34,018 nt of DNA. Origin: an uncultured Verrucomicrobiota bacterium (GTDB lineage: Bacteria > Verrucomicrobiota > Verrucomicrobiia > Opitutales > Intestinicryptomonadaceae). The stretch is from contig CASEFZ010000094.1 in NCBI GenBank assembly GCA_949287395.1, positions 1 to 34,018 of the forward strand, given 5' to 3'. The position numbers were made by a program, and so were the translations under genes. Under the pieces are notes generated by a model, which saw only the letters and a list, made by a program, of their open reading frames with translations, was not told the origin of the DNA and made no database searches. Positions 15,935-25,735 of the stretch are shown in pieces. Positions within the stretch are counted from its first letter, which is position 1, and each line of letters opens with the position of its first letter.

Positions 15935-17137
15935 ATGGAACCTTTAAGAGAGGGTTTTAGATGGTACGGCGACGCCGATCCAGTGCCGTTGTCGTATATA
16001 GCTCAAAGCGGGGCGAAGGGCGTTTTTACGTCGCTTCATCAAATTCCCTATGGGGAGGAGTGGTCGGTTGCGGATATAAAGGAGCACCAGGCCAAGCTGA
16101 GGCGCTTTAATTTGGATTGGGACGTTGTCGAATCGGTTCCGGTTTCCGAAGACATCAAGCTTCGCACCGGCGACTACAAGCGCCATATACAAAACTACAA
16201 GAACACCGTGCGCAATCTTGCCGAATGCGGCGTAAGAAAGATTGTGTACAACTTTATGCCAGTTTTGGACTGGATCCGAACCGACCTGCACTACAAGCTG
16301 CCCGACGGCTCCCAATGCCTGCGCTTTGACCCTGTACAATTTGCGGCCTTTGAAATTTATCTTTTGAAGAGGGAAGGGGCCGAGGCCAACTACCCGCCGC
16401 AGCAGCTCGCCCTTGCGAAGGAGTTTTTCGAGTCTCTTTCTCCCGATTCCGTTAAGGCTTTTGAGCGCTCCATAATAGACGTATTTCCCGGCTGCAAGAT
16501 GGGGCTTCAGATAGAGGATGTCCGCAAGATGCTTGGGCGATATGACGGAATGGGGCCGCAAAAGCTTAAGGAAAATCTATTTTTGTTTTTGGAAGAGATT
16601 TGCCCGGTTGCCGAGGAGTGCTCAAGCATATTGGCAATACATCCTGACGACCCTCCGTTCGACGTTTTGGGGCTGCCGCGCATTGCATCGCGCTTGGAGG
16701 ATTTTCAGCAGATGTTTGATGCGGTTCCCTCTCCGTCCAATACAATATGCTTTTGCACGGGTTCGCTAAGCGCCGGAAATAGGAACGATATCCCGAGGAT
16801 GGCCGAGGCCCTTTCCGACAGAATATATGTTGCTCATTTGCGCAGTACCCAGACTGACCCTGACGGAAGCTTCTTTGAAGCGGGGCACCTTGAGGGCTCT
16901 GTGCTCATGGCCAAAGTTGTTTGGTTGCTCTTGAAGGCCCAAGACGCACTCTCCAAGCGCTGTGGCGAAAAGATAGTTTTTAGGCCCGACCACGGCCGCG
17001 ATATGGCCGATGATTTATCGAAGCCGCCCACTCCCAACCCGGGCTATTCATACATAGGCAGAATGAAGGGCTTGGCCGAAATACGAGGGCTTGAGGCGGG
17101 TCTGATTGCGGCGAATGGAGGGCTGCTTAATCTCTAA
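15935..17137 (+). CDS. uxuA: Mannonate dehydratase
   Basis: Dehydrates D-mannonate to 2-keto-3-deoxy-D-gluconate, the last step before KDG phosphorylation. The 400-residue length matches E. coli UxuA (394). Typical blocks are visible: FRWYGDADPVPLSYIAQSGA at the N-terminus, SLHQIPYGEEWS, VVESVPVSEDIK, YNFMPVLDWIRTDL, IHPDDPPFD, FCTGSL, HLRS and FRPDHGRDM. The His and Asp residues in the later blocks belong to the metal-binding active site of the TIM barrel. GGAG lies 7 bases before the ATG. The gene is last in the operon and is followed about 50 bases later by a strong terminator. KDG kinase and KDPG aldolase genes do not follow it here. Confidence 0.97.
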   Translation: MEPLREGFRWYGDADPVPLSYIAQSGAKGVFTSLHQIPYGEEWSVADIKEHQAKLRRFNLDWDVVESVPVSEDIKLRTGDYKRHIQNYKNTVRNLAECGVRKIVYNFMPVLDWIRTDLHYKLPDGSQCLRFDPVQFAAFEIYLLKREGAEANYPPQQLALAKEFFESLSPDSVKAFERSIIDVFPGCKMGLQIEDVRKMLGRYDGMGPQKLKENLFLFLEEICPVAEECSSILAIHPDDPPFDVLGLPRIASRLEDFQQMFDAVPSPSNTICFCTGSLSAGNRNDIPRMAEALSDRIYVAHLRSTQTDPDGSFFEAGHLEGSVLMAKVVWLLLKAQDALSKRCGEKIVFRPDHGRDMADDLSKPPTPNPGYSYIGRMKGLAEIRGLEAGLIAANGGLLNL

Positions 17138-17189
17138 GTTCTTCGGGGGGTCCAAGCCGGCAAACGCATTCTCAATAAATTTGACTCTC

Positions 17190-17221
17190 GCGCCGCGGAC
17201 ATTTTCACCGCGGCGCTTTTT
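17190..17221 (+). terminator. Rho-independent terminator of the uronate operon
   Basis: GCGCCGCGG at 17190-17198 pairs perfectly with CCGCGGCGC at 17208-17216 around a 9-base loop, followed by five T's (17217-17221). It is 52 bases after the uxuA stop. Between it and the opposite-strand terminator at 17443, about 220 bases show no gene. Confidence 0.9.
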
Positions 17222-17442
17222 GTTTGCGGCACTGCTCTAAGACGGAAATTGGCGCACTTTTGCGCGCGGTATGACAACCTTGCTGGGGTGTATTTTTTTG
17301 AGGTTTGCGCAATGTAACGCGCAGTGTGTTTGCATACGCTTGGCAGCACAATTTGTATTTCAGCCTGTGCGGTTTTTAATTTTTTCAAAGTCCGGCGCTC
17401 TCTTTTTTGCGCTCCTAAATTATGTCTCTTTTTGCCGGCAAC

Positions 17443-17468
17443 AAAAAAGCGCCCAAAAACGGGCGCTT
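17443..17468 (-). terminator. Rho-independent terminator of the rho-gspEF operon
   Basis: Read on the minus strand, AAGCGCCC (17468-17461) pairs with GGGCGCTT (17454-17447) around a 6-base loop and runs into six or more T's (17448-17443). It lies 25 bases after the gspF stop. With the facing terminator at 17190 it insulates two convergent operons. Confidence 0.88.
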
Positions 17469-17492
17469 GCAAAAATAGCCTTTTTAATCGGT

Positions 17493-18728
17493 TTAGCCCC
17501 CAGTGAGGGTTTTGATTATTTGGATGATAGGCAGGAACAAAGCTATAACGATAGTTCCTACAACCACCGCAAGGAACACTATCATTATAGGCTCAATCAC
17601 CGACGTTATAGCGCCGACAGAGTTGTCAACCTCTTCGTCGTAAGTGTCGGCTATCCTGTTCAACATTTCCGAGAGCTGGCCGGTTTCTTCGCCCACCTCA
17701 ACCATGCTCGTCACCATTGCCGGGAATATCTTTTGCTGGTCGAGCGGCGCCGCAAGAGGTTCACCGTCTCTTACGCGGTCGTGCACGCGCGATAGGGCAT
17801 CGGAAATCACCGTGTTTTTAATTGTTCCGCGCGTGATTGTAAGCGCCTCCAAAATCGGCACTCCCGAAGCAAGAAGCGTTCCGAATGTGCGCGTAAAGCG
17901 CGCCACCGTAGACTTCATCACAAGGTCCCCCAATTTTGGCAGATGCAACGCCAAGCGGTCTTTGGCAAGTATGCCAACTTTTGTCTTAAGTATGAACTTT
18001 ATGGCAAAAACAACCGCAACCACTATCAGTATGGCGGCAATATACCTGTCTTTAATAAAGTTGGATATATCTATAATACTCTGCGTCAAGGCCGGCATCT
18101 TTGCGCTTCCAAGCATTTCCGAGAAAATCTTTTGGAACTGCGGAACTACGAATATCATCAAAATGACCACTATCGCCACCGCCACAAACATAATCACGAA
18201 CGGGTAAACCATTGCGCTCTTAACCTTGTTTGTCGTCTTCATCAATTTTTCTTGGAATGTTGCCAGACGGTCAAGAACAACGTCCAACACGCCGCCCGCT
18301 TCGCCCGCGCGCGCCATGTTAACATAGAGCTTGTCGAATACCTTGGGATGCTGCGACAATCCGTCGGAGAATTTATTACCCGTGCGCACATTGTCCGAAA
18401 TGTGCTCAAGTATGGCTTTAAAGTAGGGGTTCTTCTCCTGCCTCGATATGACCTCGAGCGCCCTTAAAAGCGGCAGACCCGCCTTCAAAAGCGTGGCCAG
18501 CTGGCGCGAAAATATCGTCACATTCGCGCTTGAGACCCCAGTTCCGAACAGGGGTTTTGAACCCTTCTTCGTCTTTCCGGTTCCGAAACCGCCCATCTCG
18601 GTAATTCTGACAACATTGACGCCCTTGTCTGCCAGTTCCCTCTTGGCCTTGCTTTCGCTCGGTGCGTCTATGACACCCGAAAATTCGCTTCCGTCAGAGT
18701 CGGTTGCGATGTACTTGTATTTTGCCAT
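17493..18728 (-). CDS. Type II secretion/type IV pilus inner-membrane platform protein (GspF/PilC family)
   Basis: Polytopic inner-membrane protein on which the secretion ATPase and pseudopilin assembly converge. The 411-residue length is normal. After a short N-terminal cytoplasmic segment beginning YKYIATDSDG, two T2SF domains follow. The first starts TIFSRQLATLLKAGLPLLRAL with the P-type helix signature and ends in membrane helices at about 175-200 and 225-247. The second starts FTRTFGTLLASGVPILEAL and ends with a helix at about 378-403. AAGGAGCT about 8 bases before the ATG is a good ribosome binding site. It is 18 bases downstream of the first gspE-type gene. Pilin, secretin and prepilin peptidase genes are not in the window, so T2SS and pilus roles cannot be separated. 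Confidence 0.93.
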   Translation of the reverse strand: MAKYKYIATDSDGSEFSGVIDAPSESKAKRELADKGVNVVRITEMGGFGTGKTKKGSKPLFGTGVSSANVTIFSRQLATLLKAGLPLLRALEVISRQEKNPYFKAILEHISDNVRTGNKFSDGLSQHPKVFDKLYVNMARAGEAGGVLDVVLDRLATFQEKLMKTTNKVKSAMVYPFVIMFVAVAIVVILMIFVVPQFQKIFSEMLGSAKMPALTQSIIDISNFIKDRYIAAILIVVAVVFAIKFILKTKVGILAKDRLALHLPKLGDLVMKSTVARFTRTFGTLLASGVPILEALTITRGTIKNTVISDALSRVHDRVRDGEPLAAPLDQQKIFPAMVTSMVEVGEETGQLSEMLNRIADTYDEEVDNSVGAITSVIEPIMIVFLAVVVGTIVIALFLPIIQIIKTLTGG

Positions 18729-18746
18729 AATGCAGTAGCTCCTTTA

Positions 18747-20423
18747 TTAAGTGTATTTCAAAACTTCGTCCACGGTTGTGGCGCCGTCAAATATCGCGCG
18801 CAAGCCGTCGTCGCGCAAAGTGCGCATTCCAAGCTCTATCGCCTTCTGTTTGAGAACAAGCGTAGGCGCCTTGGCCGTAATAAGGTCTCTGAGCGCGTCC
18901 GTCACCAAGAGCAGCTCGAATAGACCCTGTCTGCCGCGATACCCCAAACCGTTGCAATCGGCGCAACCCTTGCCGAAGAAGAATTGCTTGTCGGCAATTT
19001 CTACCGGATCCACCCCGAGCAATTCTATCATCTTCTGGTCGGGCTCGTAGGGCGTTCTGCAGGTGGGGCATATCCTTCTTACAAGTCGCTGCCCCAATAC
19101 GCCCTCAAGAGAGGCCGCTATCAGGTAGGGCTCCAAGCCCATATCCATCAGACGCGTCACAGCACCCGGAGAGTCGTTCGTGTGAAGCGTCGCCAAAACA
19201 ACGTGCCCGGTAAGCGATGCCTGCACCGCTATCTGCGCAGTTTCCAAGTCTCGTATTTCCCCCACCATTATCTTGTCGGGGTCTTGTCGCAGGAAGGCCC
19301 TCAAGCACCTTGCGAAGTCCAGCCCAACCTGGTGGTTTATCTGAACCTGCATTATGCCGTCGATTTCATATTCAACAGGATCCTCAGATGTAAGAATCTT
19401 TACGTCAACCGTGTTGACCTCGCGCAAGGCGGAGTAAAGCGTCGTGGTTTTTCCGGATCCAGTCGGCCCCGTCACAATAAATATGCCGTTAGGCATCCTG
19501 ACAAGGCGCCTTATGTTGTCCTCAAGCTCCTGCGTCATGCTCAACTTGTCCAAGTCAAGGCTGACAACGGATTTGTCAAGAACACGCAACACCACGCTCT
19601 CCCCGAACTGGGTAGGCAATGTCGAAACACGAAGGTCTATCGCGCGCCCGGAAATCGTCATCTTTATACGCCCGTCCTGCGGAATTCGCTGCTCGGCTAT
19701 GTTCAAATTCGCCAAAACCTTTATGCGCGATATTACGGGCAAAGCCAAACTCTTCGGCGGCGGCGCCATCTCGTAAAGAGTTCCGTCTATGCGGTACCTT
19801 ATCCTAAACTGGTCTTCGAAAGGCTCAAAGTGAATGTCACTGGCCTTGTCGCGTATCGCCTGCTGCAACACCAAATTTACAAAGCGTATAATCGGAGTCT
19901 CGTTGGCTATGTTAACGGCATCAGCCTCGCTTCCGCCCAAATCAAGCTCGGAAATTTCCGAAAGCAAGTCTTCTATGTCGGAGTCTTCCTCGCCGTAATA
20001 TTGCGCAAGCAGCTTGTCCACGTGGTCGGGATCCATCACAACTATGGTGACGTCCCTGTTTAGCGTGAAGGTGAGGTCGTCTATTATCGCATTGTTAAAA
20101 GGATCCCTCGCGTATACGCTTATGCTGGTATTGTCGCATTTAAAGGGTACAACGCCGTATGTCCTGGCCAAATTTGGCCTCAACTGTTTTATTATTGCGT
20201 CCTCTATCGTTATAGGGGGAATCGGCTGGTACTCGTATTTCAGGTAATCTGCCGCAAGTTCCAAAAGTGTCTGCCTCTCAATTAGGCCGGAATCAACTAT
20301 CGTATCCGCAAGCGATTTGCCCGTGCTTAAATGCGTCTCGTTCAACTCTTCAAGCTGCGCGCGCGTTATTAGCTTCGACGCCGCTACTATATCAAAAATC
20401 GTGCTGTTGTGATCTTCAAACAT
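18747..20423 (-). CDS. GspE/PilB-type secretion ATPase, copy 1
   Basis: Hexameric cytoplasmic ATPase that drives pseudopilus or pilus assembly. The 558-residue protein has an N-terminal MshEN-like region (about 1-145), an acidic linker, and the catalytic core. Motifs are Walker [10 protein letters not shown] (319-327), the Asp box ILTSEDPVE, Walker [16 protein letters not shown], and the His box ATLHTND. A tetracysteine zinc site is formed by C452/C455 and C487/C490, as in GspE and PilB but not in the retraction ATPase PilT. The start is set by a strong AGGAGGT that overlaps the upstream gene's stop codon. It is the second of two consecutive ATPase genes and is followed by gspF. Confidence 0.94.
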   Translation of the reverse strand: MFEDHNSTIFDIVAASKLITRAQLEELNETHLSTGKSLADTIVDSGLIERQTLLELAADYLKYEYQPIPPITIEDAIIKQLRPNLARTYGVVPFKCDNTSISVYARDPFNNAIIDDLTFTLNRDVTIVVMDPDHVDKLLAQYYGEEDSDIEDLLSEISELDLGGSEADAVNIANETPIIRFVNLVLQQAIRDKASDIHFEPFEDQFRIRYRIDGTLYEMAPPPKSLALPVISRIKVLANLNIAEQRIPQDGRIKMTISGRAIDLRVSTLPTQFGESVVLRVLDKSVVSLDLDKLSMTQELEDNIRRLVRMPNGIFIVTGPTGSGKTTTLYSALREVNTVDVKILTSEDPVEYEIDGIMQVQINHQVGLDFARCLRAFLRQDPDKIMVGEIRDLETAQIAVQASLTGHVVLATLHTNDSPGAVTRLMDMGLEPYLIAASLEGVLGQRLVRRICPTCRTPYEPDQKMIELLGVDPVEIADKQFFFGKGCADCNGLGYRGRQGLFELLLVTDALRDLITAKAPTLVLKQKAIELGMRTLRDDGLRAIFDGATTVDEVLKYT

Positions 20424-20429
20424 GGCGCT

Positions 20430-20436
20430 ACCTCCT
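20430..20436 (-). promoter_or_regulatory. Strong ribosome binding site overlapping upstream stop
   Basis: On the minus strand AGGAGGT lies 6 bases before the ATG at 20423 and shares two bases with the TAG of the preceding ATPase gene (20437-20435). This arrangement predicts coupled translation of the two ATPases at a fixed ratio. Confidence 0.75.
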
Positions 20437-22138
20437 ATGCCTCGTTCATCGTGACTTTAAGGACCTCGTCCGCGGTCGTCAGACCGCTTGTCACCTTTCT
20501 TACACCGTCCTCGCGCATGCTTCTCATCCCAAGCTCGCGGGCCTTCGCGCGGAGCTCAACCAGCGTGCGGCCCTCGTAGACCATTTGTTGAAGTTCCTCG
20601 TTTACTATAAATATCTCGAATATACCCATTCGGCCCTTGTAGCCTATGCCGTTGCACTTGGGGCAGCCTTCGCCGTGCATGAAGGTCACCTTGGAGGCCT
20701 CTATCTCGTTTATGCCTATGGCCTCCAAAACTTTTGTCTCCGGCTGGTAGGCAACCTTGCAGTTCGTGCAATTCTTGCGCACAAGCCTCTGGGCCAAAAC
20801 CGCCCTGAGAGAGGCAGACACAAGGAAGGGCTTTACCCCTATGTCCACCAGACGGGTCACCGCGCTCGGCGCGTCGTTCGTGTGCAGCGTGCTGAACACC
20901 ATGTGGCCCGTCAACGACGCATTTATGGCAATTTCCGCCGTTTCCAGGTCTCGAATTTCACCTATCATTATAATGTTCGGCGCCTGACGCAACATGGAAC
21001 GCAACGCCGCCGCAAAGGTCATGCCAACCTCCCTTCGCACCTGAACTTGGTTGATGCCGCCCATCTGGTACTCGACAGGGTCCTCAACCGTTATTATCTT
21101 GCGGTCGGGATGGTTCAAATAATTCAGCGCCGAATAAAGAGTTGTAGATTTACCGGAACCGGTCGGCCCCGTCACCAGGAATATTCCGTCCGCCATTCCG
21201 ACAACCCTCTCAAAAGTGGTTTGGTCGTCCGAGAAAAACCCGAGTTCCGGCAGACCCAAGCGCAGGCCCTCTTTGTCGAGAATACGCATCACTATGCTCT
21301 CCCCGTACACCGTTGGAAGACTTGAAACACGCAAGTCTATCTCCTTGTCCTTGTAGGGAATTTGTATGCGGCCGTCCTGCGGAACGCGCTTCTCGGCTAT
21401 GGATATGTTCGCCATCAGCTTCAAGCGCGATATTATCGACGGCTGCAAACGCTTCGGCGGATTCTCAACCTCAATCAGCACGCCGTCTATCCTGTACCTT
21501 ATCCTAAAGCGCTTCTCTAAGGGTTCAAGGTGAATGTCGCTCGCCCTGCGCTTTACGGCTTCGGTTATAAGCTTGTGCACATAGCGTATTATCGGGGCTT
21601 CTTCCTCGCTTACGTTTTCCTCGTTACCGGTCGGCAAAAGGGAATCGTCGTCATCCGACCCGAACATCTCCTTTGCGCCCGTCTTTACCCCGTACTGCTC
21701 CTCTATGGCGTTCGATATTTCCTCGGGAGTGGCCAAGCGCAAATCCAGCGGCAACTTCAGCAGGTGGCTTATATTGTCCACCAAATCCATATTCATCGGG
21801 TCGGATATGGCTATCTCAAGCTGGCCGTTGTTAAAGGCTATTGGCAGAACATTCAGCCGGCGTATCTCGTCCGAAGGCATAATCTCCTTCACCGAAAGAG
21901 GTATGTCTATGCCGGCAAGCGCTATTCGCGGAATATTGAATTCCTGCGAGAGCATCTTGGTAATGTCCTCGTACTTGCAGTACCTCTTGTCCACAAGAAC
22001 GTCTATTATCTTAGAATCCTGCTCGGATAGGGGTACGCCGTTCTCCTCTAATACCTTGCGTTCGGCGGCTATAACCTCGCCTCCAACAAGGCCTTTCTCT
22101 TCTATGAGTTGCAGTACAAAATCGTCTGCGGAAGTCAC
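20435..22138 (-). CDS. GspE/PilB-type secretion ATPase, copy 2
   Basis: 567-residue paralogue of the adjacent ATPase, also complete. It has an N-terminal MshEN-like domain (about 1-150), an acidic linker with SDDDDSLL, and a core with Walker [10 protein letters not shown] (324-332), Asp box [11 protein letters not shown], Walker [16 protein letters not shown], His box STLHTND and a tetracysteine site at C457/C460 and C492/C495. All catalytic motifs are intact, so it is not a decayed duplicate. The N-terminal domains of the two copies differ strongly while the cores are alike, which suggests different docking partners. It starts 45 bases after the rho stop and ends 11 bases before copy 1. Confidence 0.94.
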   Translation of the reverse strand: MTSADDFVLQLIEEKGLVGGEVIAAERKVLEENGVPLSEQDSKIIDVLVDKRYCKYEDITKMLSQEFNIPRIALAGIDIPLSVKEIMPSDEIRRLNVLPIAFNNGQLEIAISDPMNMDLVDNISHLLKLPLDLRLATPEEISNAIEEQYGVKTGAKEMFGSDDDDSLLPTGNEENVSEEEAPIIRYVHKLITEAVKRRASDIHLEPLEKRFRIRYRIDGVLIEVENPPKRLQPSIISRLKLMANISIAEKRVPQDGRIQIPYKDKEIDLRVSSLPTVYGESIVMRILDKEGLRLGLPELGFFSDDQTTFERVVGMADGIFLVTGPTGSGKSTTLYSALNYLNHPDRKIITVEDPVEYQMGGINQVQVRREVGMTFAAALRSMLRQAPNIIMIGEIRDLETAEIAINASLTGHMVFSTLHTNDAPSAVTRLVDIGVKPFLVSASLRAVLAQRLVRKNCTNCKVAYQPETKVLEAIGINEIEASKVTFMHGEGCPKCNGIGYKGRMGIFEIFIVNEELQQMVYEGRTLVELRAKARELGMRSMREDGVRKVTSGLTTADEVLKVTMNEA

Positions 22139-22183
22139 GTCTTATTCTCCGTTAAAAATTCAATGTGCTGTGTGGAAAGCCAA

Positions 22184-24901
22184 CTAACTATTCAATCCCA
22201 TCAAAAATTCAACATTTGTTTTCACTTTTTTTAGTCTTTGTATCAACATTTCCATCGCTTCGGTGCCGGGCACCCCCTTCATAGCCCTCCTAAGGGCATA
22301 TATTTTCTTCATTTCGTCCGGGTGGTAGAGCAGCTCCTCCTTGCGGGTGCCGCTCTTTTCTATGTTTATGGCCGGGAATATCCTCTTGTCGGACAACTGC
22401 CTGTCCAAGTGCAGCTCAAGATTCCCGGTTCCCTTGAATTCTTCAAATATCACCTCGTCCATCTTGCTGCCGGTCTCTATCAAAGCTGTCCCTATTATCG
22501 TCAGCGAGCCGCCCCCCTCTATGTTTCGGGCGGAGCCAAAAAACCTCTTCGGCTTCTGCAGCGCCGACGCGTCCACGCCGCCGGTCATAGTCCTTCCTCC
22601 GTTCGGCATCAGCGCGTTGTAGGCGCGCGCCAGACGGGTTATGGAGTCCAGCAGTATGACCACGTCCTTGCCGGCCTCCACCATTCTGCGCGCCTTGCTT
22701 ATTACCATTTCTGCCGCGTGCACGTGGCTGTGGGCGTCCTCGTCAAAAGTCGACGATATAACTTCGCAATCTACATTGCGCTTGAAGTCCGTCACTTCCT
22801 CCGGGCGCTCGTCCACAAGAAGTATTATCAGGTGGGCATCCGGCGAATTCAGCTGTATCGATTTTGCCATTCCCTGCATCAACACCGTCTTGCCAGTGCG
22901 CGGAGGCGCAACTATAAGCGCCCTTTGCCCGCGCCCTATTGGGGTGAGCAAATCTACCGCCCTCATCGAGAGGTTGTCCCACTTGGCACATTCGGGCGCC
23001 TCCATTATCATTCTCTTTGTCGGATAGTACGGCGTCAGCTCCGAAAATGTCACCAAATTCGCCAGTTCCGCAGGATTGGCCCCCGCCACGCTCACAAGCT
23101 TTACGGCAACTGGGCAGTTGGATCCGGTTGCGTCGCAATCGCGCGGCATTGCCGCCAAGACGCAAACTTCGTGCCCGCGCTGAAGCCTGTATTTGCTTAT
23201 CGTATGCTGGGGCACATACACGCACGCCCCGCGCAGCTTGTAGTTGTCGCAAACATAGGTCACAGCCCCGCCGTAGCCGTTCTCAAATACGTCGAGTATG
23301 CCGCTCACCTTAACCAGCTTGCCGCGGCTTTTGGCAAAGTCGAAATACGCCCTTGCAAGATCTCCCTTGTCCGAACCCCTCGAGTATTCCACCCCAAGTT
23401 CGTCAAATTTTTCCTGCATCTGCTTTGGCGAAAGCGCGTAAATTTCATCAAACCCGCCTTCGCTGCCTATCAGAAGCTCGCCGGAAATTTTAAAAATATC
23501 CGCGGTTTCCGGGTCGTATCCGGCGCTTTCCTCGGGGTGTGTCTCCGCCTTTTGGGGCAATTCGCCAGAAGGCGCATCAGATGGCTCCGCTTCGGAATTT
23601 TCTTCACCCTTTTCTGAGCGGTTCCCATCGGAGGCACAAATATCGCCAGTGGCCTCTGGGACAGAATCTGCCTCTTGTATGGCGCTGGCATCGGCTGAAA
23701 GTTTTGTCGTTTCATTCCCGCCGCTTTCGGCCGCGCCCGCATCGGGCTGTTCCTGCAACGGCAAAACTTCCGGCTTGGCTTCGGAGGCGGAATCCGCCAG
23801 TGTGCACGCCACTTCGCCTGTGGGCGAAGTGGTATTGACGCCGTTGTCTTTCTTTATCCCGAAAAATACATCGGCAAGCCAGTCCGAAATTGACGCGGCG
23901 CTTTTTAGAACGTTCCAATCCGGAAGCCCTGCCGGATTCATTGCGTCTTCATAAACCCCGCTTATCTGTATTTTCTGCCCACGCGGATTCTTCAATCTTT
24001 GCTGCGGCTGCTGCCCGCGCACATTCGGTCTTTGCTGGGCTTTCTGCGCCGCCTGGTTTTGCCCGTTGCGCTGGGCATTTTGCTGCATGCGCGGGTTTTG
24101 GCGCTGCTGCCCGCGCAGGGACTGCAAGCCTTGCGGCCTTTGCCCGCGCTGAAAACGGTTCTGCTGCCACGGCTGCCCGGCTCCGCGCCCTTCGCGCCAG
24201 TCTTGGCGCTGCCCGGGCTGAAAATCCCTCCCGCCCTGAGCCCGCGGATTTTGACGCTGCTGCCCGCGTTGCTGCCTCGGATTCTGGCGGTGCCAACGCC
24301 CTTCCTGTTGCGGCGGGCGCGCGGCTTCCGCTTCAGAATAATCTTCCCCGCGCCGGTTCGGGCGATCTTCCTCGTCCGCCACCGAAGCGTAGGAATCGGG
24401 GTTCAGGTCTTCGTCGGTTGTGGAAAAGTATTGCGGAATCTCGTCTGAGTCTTCTTCTCTGCGCCCGTTTGCCGAATATTCGCCGGCTCCGTCCTCATCA
24501 AAGGTTTCCTGCTCATCCGATTGGGATCTATTGTAGGCGAAATCGTCGGTGTTGCCCCTATGTACAAAAAGTTCGGTTTCAGGGTTTGCCGCGCCGGCGT
24601 CAGCCTCTCCGGTTTCAGCCGCTTCAAAACCCCTGTCTTCAGCGTAATTGGCAGAATTTCCAGCAGCGCCGGCCCAATCCGCCCCGTCGCGCACTTCAGA
24701 CTTAGAGCCCTGAACAACATCAGCCGGCTTCGCCTTCGGAGGCCTTCCCCTGCGCTTCTTCGGAGCCTCAGTTGCGTCAGCCTGTGCCGCATCCGCCAAT
24801 TCGGCGGTTGTTACGCGCGGCGGCCGTCCGCGCTTCCTCTTTACGGGCGCATCGGACGCATTCTGGTCCCCGATGCTTGGATTGGATTTTTCTTCGTCCA
24901 T
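22184..24901 (-). CDS. rho: Transcription termination factor Rho with long disordered N-terminal extension
   Basis: RNA-dependent helicase that ends transcription. At 905 residues it is more than twice E. coli Rho (419). Residues 1-60 contain two AT-hook-like motifs (KRGRPPR near 23-29 and RRGRPPK near 50-56). Residues about 70-195 are acidic. Residues 198-308 are rich in Gln, Arg and Asn (RGQQRQNPR-type repeats). A short segment with hydrophobic residues follows (311-350), then a second acidic, Ser/Ala-rich tract (355-465). The Rho core begins near 487: N-terminal helices, a cold-shock-like domain (about 527-605), and the ATPase with P-loop APPRTGKT (665-672), [30 protein letters not shown] and the [10 protein letters not shown] loop. 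In the cold-shock domain the usual GFGFLR is GYGGAVT. It starts 13 bases after coaE. Confidence 0.96.
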   Translation of the reverse strand: MDEEKSNPSIGDQNASDAPVKRKRGRPPRVTTAELADAAQADATEAPKKRRGRPPKAKPADVVQGSKSEVRDGADWAGAAGNSANYAEDRGFEAAETGEADAGAANPETELFVHRGNTDDFAYNRSQSDEQETFDEDGAGEYSANGRREEDSDEIPQYFSTTDEDLNPDSYASVADEEDRPNRRGEDYSEAEAARPPQQEGRWHRQNPRQQRGQQRQNPRAQGGRDFQPGQRQDWREGRGAGQPWQQNRFQRGQRPQGLQSLRGQQRQNPRMQQNAQRNGQNQAAQKAQQRPNVRGQQPQQRLKNPRGQKIQISGVYEDAMNPAGLPDWNVLKSAASISDWLADVFFGIKKDNGVNTTSPTGEVACTLADSASEAKPEVLPLQEQPDAGAAESGGNETTKLSADASAIQEADSVPEATGDICASDGNRSEKGEENSEAEPSDAPSGELPQKAETHPEESAGYDPETADIFKISGELLIGSEGGFDEIYALSPKQMQEKFDELGVEYSRGSDKGDLARAYFDFAKSRGKLVKVSGILDVFENGYGGAVTYVCDNYKLRGACVYVPQHTISKYRLQRGHEVCVLAAMPRDCDATGSNCPVAVKLVSVAGANPAELANLVTFSELTPYYPTKRMIMEAPECAKWDNLSMRAVDLLTPIGRGQRALIVAPPRTGKTVLMQGMAKSIQLNSPDAHLIILLVDERPEEVTDFKRNVDCEVISSTFDEDAHSHVHAAEMVISKARRMVEAGKDVVILLDSITRLARAYNALMPNGGRTMTGGVDASALQKPKRFFGSARNIEGGGSLTIIGTALIETGSKMDEVIFEEFKGTGNLELHLDRQLSDKRIFPAINIEKSGTRKEELLYHPDEMKKIYALRRAMKGVPGTEAMEMLIQRLKKVKTNVEFLMGLNS

Positions 24902-24914
24902 AAGTTAAATGAAA

Positions 24915-25664
24915 TCAAATAAAACGCGACAGAATCAATACCGCCTGAACCTGCAGAAACAGCCTGTCGGATTCGTTAAACAAAACCGCGTCAGCCAATG
25001 ACGCCTTTTTTTCGGGGGAAAACTGGAACGCATCTCTTTGGGATATATCCCGCGCGGACATGCCGCGCTCTTCGAGACGCCTGCGCCTTAACCCCTCGCT
25101 ACACCCAACATCAACGCAGAAGTCGAAATCCTTTTCAAGCCTTTTTTCGTACAAAAGAGCCGCCTCTACCACAACCGGAACGCTGTCTGAATCTTTCAAA
25201 GCTTGTGCCAAATCAAATATTTTGCCTGCGCATGCGGGAAATTCGCGCCGCGCAAGTTCCAGAATTTTCCCAGCCCTTAGGCGGTCTTCCTCAAGCGCGT
25301 TTTTCACAGGCGCCTTAACCGACGCGTCGTCCGCGATAAAGCGCTCATACTCGTCCAAATCCAGCGGTTCGGTCCATAAGCGCCTTATTTGCGGATGCAG
25401 CAGCTTCTCGTATTCTTCAAGAAGATTTGCATCGGAAAACACCCTTTCTGCTATCAGTTTTCTGTTCGGGGAACCGTCGGCGTCAAAAACTTCCTCCCCG
25501 AGCAGGCGCTTCACCCCGTCTTTTACCAACACTGAATTTGCAAGGGCGTAGTGCCCCAAAATGTCAGCATCGTAGACGGCCGCCCCAAGCCTCCTAAAGG
25601 CGCGCGCCGCCTCGCTTTTGCCGGCCCCCATGGCCCCCGTCAATCCTATACGTATCGGCCTCAT
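24915..25664 (-). CDS. coaE: Dephospho-CoA kinase
   Basis: Phosphorylates the ribose 3'-OH of dephospho-CoA, the last step of coenzyme A synthesis. The protein starts MRPIRIGLTGAMGAGKSEAA, with P-loop GAMGAGKS, then DADILGH, FNES-type and LLYE blocks. The frame is open to 25739, but the ATG at 25664 directly precedes the P-loop strand and has GGAGAG upstream, so it is chosen. At 249 residues it is about 45-50 residues longer than the usual 200. The extra length lies between the LLHPQIRRLW helix and VVVEAALLYE, in the substrate-binding/lid region. The coaE-rho gene pair is 13 bases apart and probably one transcript with def. Confidence 0.92.
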   Translation of the reverse strand: MRPIRIGLTGAMGAGKSEAARAFRRLGAAVYDADILGHYALANSVLVKDGVKRLLGEEVFDADGSPNRKLIAERVFSDANLLEEYEKLLHPQIRRLWTEPLDLDEYERFIADDASVKAPVKNALEEDRLRAGKILELARREFPACAGKIFDLAQALKDSDSVPVVVEAALLYEKRLEKDFDFCVDVGCSEGLRRRRLEERGMSARDISQRDAFQFSPEKKASLADAVLFNESDRLFLQVQAVLILSRFI

Positions 25665-25735
25665 TGAATTCTCTCCGCCGCCCTGCGGTGCGCAAACGCC
25701 ACTCCTAATTTGCCAAACTGGGCGGATTGCGCATC

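Noticed and set aside
18984-20063. 359-codon plus-strand frame opposite the first secretion ATPase
   Set aside because: It is antisense to an ATPase with every catalytic motif intact, and its own sequence shows no domain.
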